Assembly: GCA_964397425.1 (NCBI GenBank)
Contig: CAYNID010000019.1
Span: 1-23,034 of the forward strand
Reading direction: 5' to 3'
DNA length: 23,034 nucleotides
DNA from: Hallerella sp964397425
GTDB lineage: Bacteria; Fibrobacterota; Fibrobacteria; Fibrobacterales; Fibrobacteraceae
Part shown: one piece after another, positions 21,135-23,034 of the stretch
How positions within the stretch are numbered: the stretch's first letter is position 1
Layout: each line of letters starts with the position of its first letter
The notes under the pieces: generated by a model
Seen by the model: only the letters and a program-made list of their open reading frames with translations
Database searches by the model: none
What the model was told of the DNA's origin: nothing
Made by a program: the position numbers and the translations under genes

Positions 21135-22679
21135 TCACGCATTCAAATTCAAATCGCTCAACCGCGAAGAATTTACGCGTTCGAATTCCTGCACAATTTC
21201 ATCCGACGGTTTTTTCGTGCACAGGCTCACCACGACAATCGTCACAAAGCTCAGCACAAATCCCGGAGCCAGTTCATACAGGCCGAAAATCGAACAGGTG
21301 TCCGCGTAATTCGACAGACCGAATTTCCACACGAAAGCGGTCACGCCGCCGACAAGCATGCCGCTGATAGCCCCCGCCAAATTCGTCCTTTTCCAGAACA
21401 GGGCGAGCAACACGACCGGTCCAAAAGTCGCCCCAAAGCCAGCCCAGGCAAAGCTCACAAGGCTCATCACCACGTCCAAGAATCCGCTCGACGCCCCCGG
21501 GCGCCCCTGATAAGCCAAATATCCCGCGATAAGGGCGATTACAATCACAACGGCACGGCTCACAAGCATCAATTCTTTATTGCTTGCATCTTTGTGAATC
21601 AACCGTTTGTACAGGTCGTTGCTGAACGCAGAAGCCGAAACGAGCAGCTGGGAATCCGCCGTACTCATAATGGCAGCGAGGACAGCCGCCATGAGAACCG
21701 CCGCAATCACCGTTGGGAACAAATGAGAAGTCAAAACCATGAACACCTTTTCCGGGTCATCCAGAACAATTCCCTTTTGCATCAGATAATAGCGGCCAAA
21801 AACGGCAATCAAAATCGAAGCGCCGAGAGAAAGGACTACCCATGTCATCGCGATACGGCGGGAATGCGTAATTTCATCAGGATTCTTGATGGACATGAAG
21901 CGGACCAGGATGTGGGGCATTCCGAAATAGCCAAGCCCCCAGGCAAGCGAAGAGACAATCGAAATAACCGTTATCGCCTTTCCCGTCGAAGCGTTCGTGA
22001 AGATATTCATCAGATAAGGATTGACCTGATTCATCGCATCGATCGTCGGAGCGAATCCTCCATTTATTTGGCAAATGACCACGGGGACGAGCAACAGGGC
22101 AAAAAGCATCAGCAGCCCTTGCACAAAATCAGTCCAGCTCACCGCCAGGAATCCACCCAAAAAAGTATAACCCACGACAACAATCACCCCGACACACAGA
22201 GACGTTGTATAATCCCATCCGAAAATCGTGGAAAAAAGCTTACCGCAGCTGACAAAGCCCGAAGTGGTGTAAAAAAGGAAAAAGACCAGAATGAAAAGCG
22301 CGGAAATTACCCGGATAATTCCCCATTTATCGCGGAATCGGTTGGCGAAAAAATCCGGAAGCGTGATGGAATCGTTGCAAAAATACGTGTATTTGCGGAG
22401 CCGGCGACCGACAATTTTCCAGTTCACATACGTTCCCAAGGCAAGTCCAACGCCAATCCAGGCTTCGGAAAGCCCCGACAGGTAAATGGCGCCGGGAAGT
22501 CCCATCAAAAGCCAGCCGCTCATATCGGAAGCTTGCGCGGACATCGCCACGACCCACTTGTTCATGCTGCGGTTTCCCAAGTAATACGAATTCAGGCTGT
22601 TGGCGCGCCGGGAAAAATAAAATCCAATACCCAGCATCAAGACCAGATACAAGACGAACACGATAATCGTCGTCACCAT
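21135..22679 (-). CDS. putP: Sodium/proline symporter
   Basis: A 514-aa integral membrane protein of the sodium:solute symporter (SSS) family, with about 13 helices, close to the 502 aa of E. coli PutP. PutP imports proline with sodium. SAQASDMSGWLLMGLPGAIY carries Asp52 (Asp55 in E. coli), and the segment AAIMSTADSQLLVSAS has Ser339/Thr340, matching the sodium-site Ser340/Thr341. The ATG follows GGAG by six nt; nine upstream codons are not used. Both sides of the gene are repeat arrays. No putA is nearby, so the substrate could also be used for osmoprotection or protein synthesis. Other small solutes remain possible. Confidence 0.9.
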   Translation of the reverse strand: MVTTIIVFVLYLVLMLGIGFYFSRRANSLNSYYLGNRSMNKWVVAMSAQASDMSGWLLMGLPGAIYLSGLSEAWIGVGLALGTYVNWKIVGRRLRKYTYFCNDSITLPDFFANRFRDKWGIIRVISALFILVFFLFYTTSGFVSCGKLFSTIFGWDYTTSLCVGVIVVVGYTFLGGFLAVSWTDFVQGLLMLFALLLVPVVICQINGGFAPTIDAMNQVNPYLMNIFTNASTGKAITVISIVSSLAWGLGYFGMPHILVRFMSIKNPDEITHSRRIAMTWVVLSLGASILIAVFGRYYLMQKGIVLDDPEKVFMVLTSHLFPTVIAAVLMAAVLAAIMSTADSQLLVSASAFSNDLYKRLIHKDASNKELMLVSRAVVIVIALIAGYLAYQGRPGASSGFLDVVMSLVSFAWAGFGATFGPVVLLALFWKRTNLAGAISGMLVGGVTAFVWKFGLSNYADTCSIFGLYELAPGFVLSFVTIVVVSLCTKKPSDEIVQEFERVNSSRLSDLNLNA

Positions 22680-22737
22680 AAGATTCTCCAAAAAAAGTTT
22701 TTCCAATTATAAAAAATTTTTGAAGCCTCCCCGCATC

Positions 22738-22823
22738 CCTCAGCCATCAATTCCTAATTCCGAATTAGACATCCCACACTCCGCATTCCTAATTCCTAAT
22801 CATAAAAAAGGCTCACCGTCCCA
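22738..22823. repeat. AT-rich repeat array, left of assembly gap
   Basis: The last 68 bp (22756-22823) recur at 22967-23034 with a single difference (gaattaGac / gaattaAac). Both copies end in GGCTCACCGTCCCA, exactly at the N run and at the window end. Confidence 0.85.
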
Positions 22824-22923
22824 NNNNNNNNNNNNNNNNNNNNNNNNNNNNNNNNNNNNNNNNNNNNNNNNNNNNNNNNNNNNNNNNNNNNNNNNNNNNN
22901 NNNNNNNNNNNNNNNNNNNNNNN
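22824..22923. other. Assembly gap, 100 N
   Basis: Exactly one hundred N, the conventional length for a gap of unknown size. True content is unknown. Confidence 0.98.
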
Positions 22924-23034
22924 GAGCTTCCCGTCCACAGCTCACAATTCCGCATTCCGAATTACGAATTCCGAATTAAACATCCCACACTCCGCATTCC
23001 TAATTCCTAATCATAAAAAAGGCTCACCGTCCCA
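22924..23034. repeat. AT-rich repeat array, right of assembly gap
   Basis: A 111-bp stretch made of 'attccgcattccgaattacg'-like sequence whose last 68 bp duplicate those before the gap. No gene is supported here. Confidence 0.8.

Noticed and set aside
21594..22712. 372-codon plus-strand frame opposite putP
   Set aside because: Very rich in Arg, His, Asn and Gln, the usual mirror of a hydrophobic membrane protein on the other strand.
22738..23034. CRISPR-like array at the right end
   Set aside because: The repeats are degenerate AT-rich words of uneven spacing without unique spacers, and no cas genes are present.

Overview
The window looks like a chromosomal segment of a Fibrobacter-type bacterium (Fibrobacterota). 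The main evidence is a TIGR02147/DUF4423 regulator, a family first described as a Fibrobacter succinogenes paralogous family. It is supported by a secreted CBM6 protein with a C-terminal sorting-type domain, a Gram-negative envelope (lipoproteins, a periplasmic binding protein), and AT-rich arrays of degenerate 'aattcctaattccgaatta'-like sequence between genes. No taxonomic marker such as 16S is present, so this is inference.

Layout. 1-840: a frameshifted remnant of a type I restriction specificity subunit (hsdS), then an 80-bp inverted-repeat element. 844-3694 (minus): a secreted CBM6 protein with an unrecognised N-terminal domain, then a DUF3332 lipoprotein. 3933-7238 (plus): a two-gene unit of a family 1 solute-binding protein with a C-terminal membrane anchor and a membrane diguanylate cyclase (Cache-like/HAMP/GGDEF). 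7235-10000 (minus): a full-length MmeI-like single-chain restriction-modification enzyme whose stop codon overlaps that of the cyclase. 10004-10304: a gene-free interval with a plus-strand terminator and a tandem structured motif. 10305-12539 (minus): zapA, a coiled-coil (ZapB-like) gene and a TraB-family membrane protein. 12618-16485 (minus): the yceD-rpmF-plsX-fabD-fabG-acpP cluster, without fabH. 16567-18787 (minus): the TIGR02147 regulator, overlapped by a lipoprotein gene. 18788-20922: an intergenic region dense in repeats and hairpins, then a plus-strand alpha/beta-hydrolase-like protein lacking the nucleophile serine and two unrecognised genes. 21135-22679 (minus): putP. 22738-23034: repeat sequence broken by a 100-N assembly gap.

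How the genes fit together. The binding protein and cyclase are best read as a periplasmic ligand sensor controlling c-di-GMP, comparable in logic to NspS-MbaA of Vibrio cholerae, but with a sugar-type binding protein that carries its own membrane anchor. This is the strongest candidate for an undescribed system. The yceD-to-acpP cluster links ribosome biogenesis to fatty-acid and phospholipid synthesis. Two minus-strand genes (yceD and the TIGR02147 gene) have a TATATT box exactly 9 nt before the start codon and no Shine-Dalgarno sequence, suggesting leaderless or nearly leaderless mRNAs. Two plus-strand intrinsic terminators (about 10279 and 18961) have no plus-strand gene upstream and point to unannotated short transcripts or attenuators.
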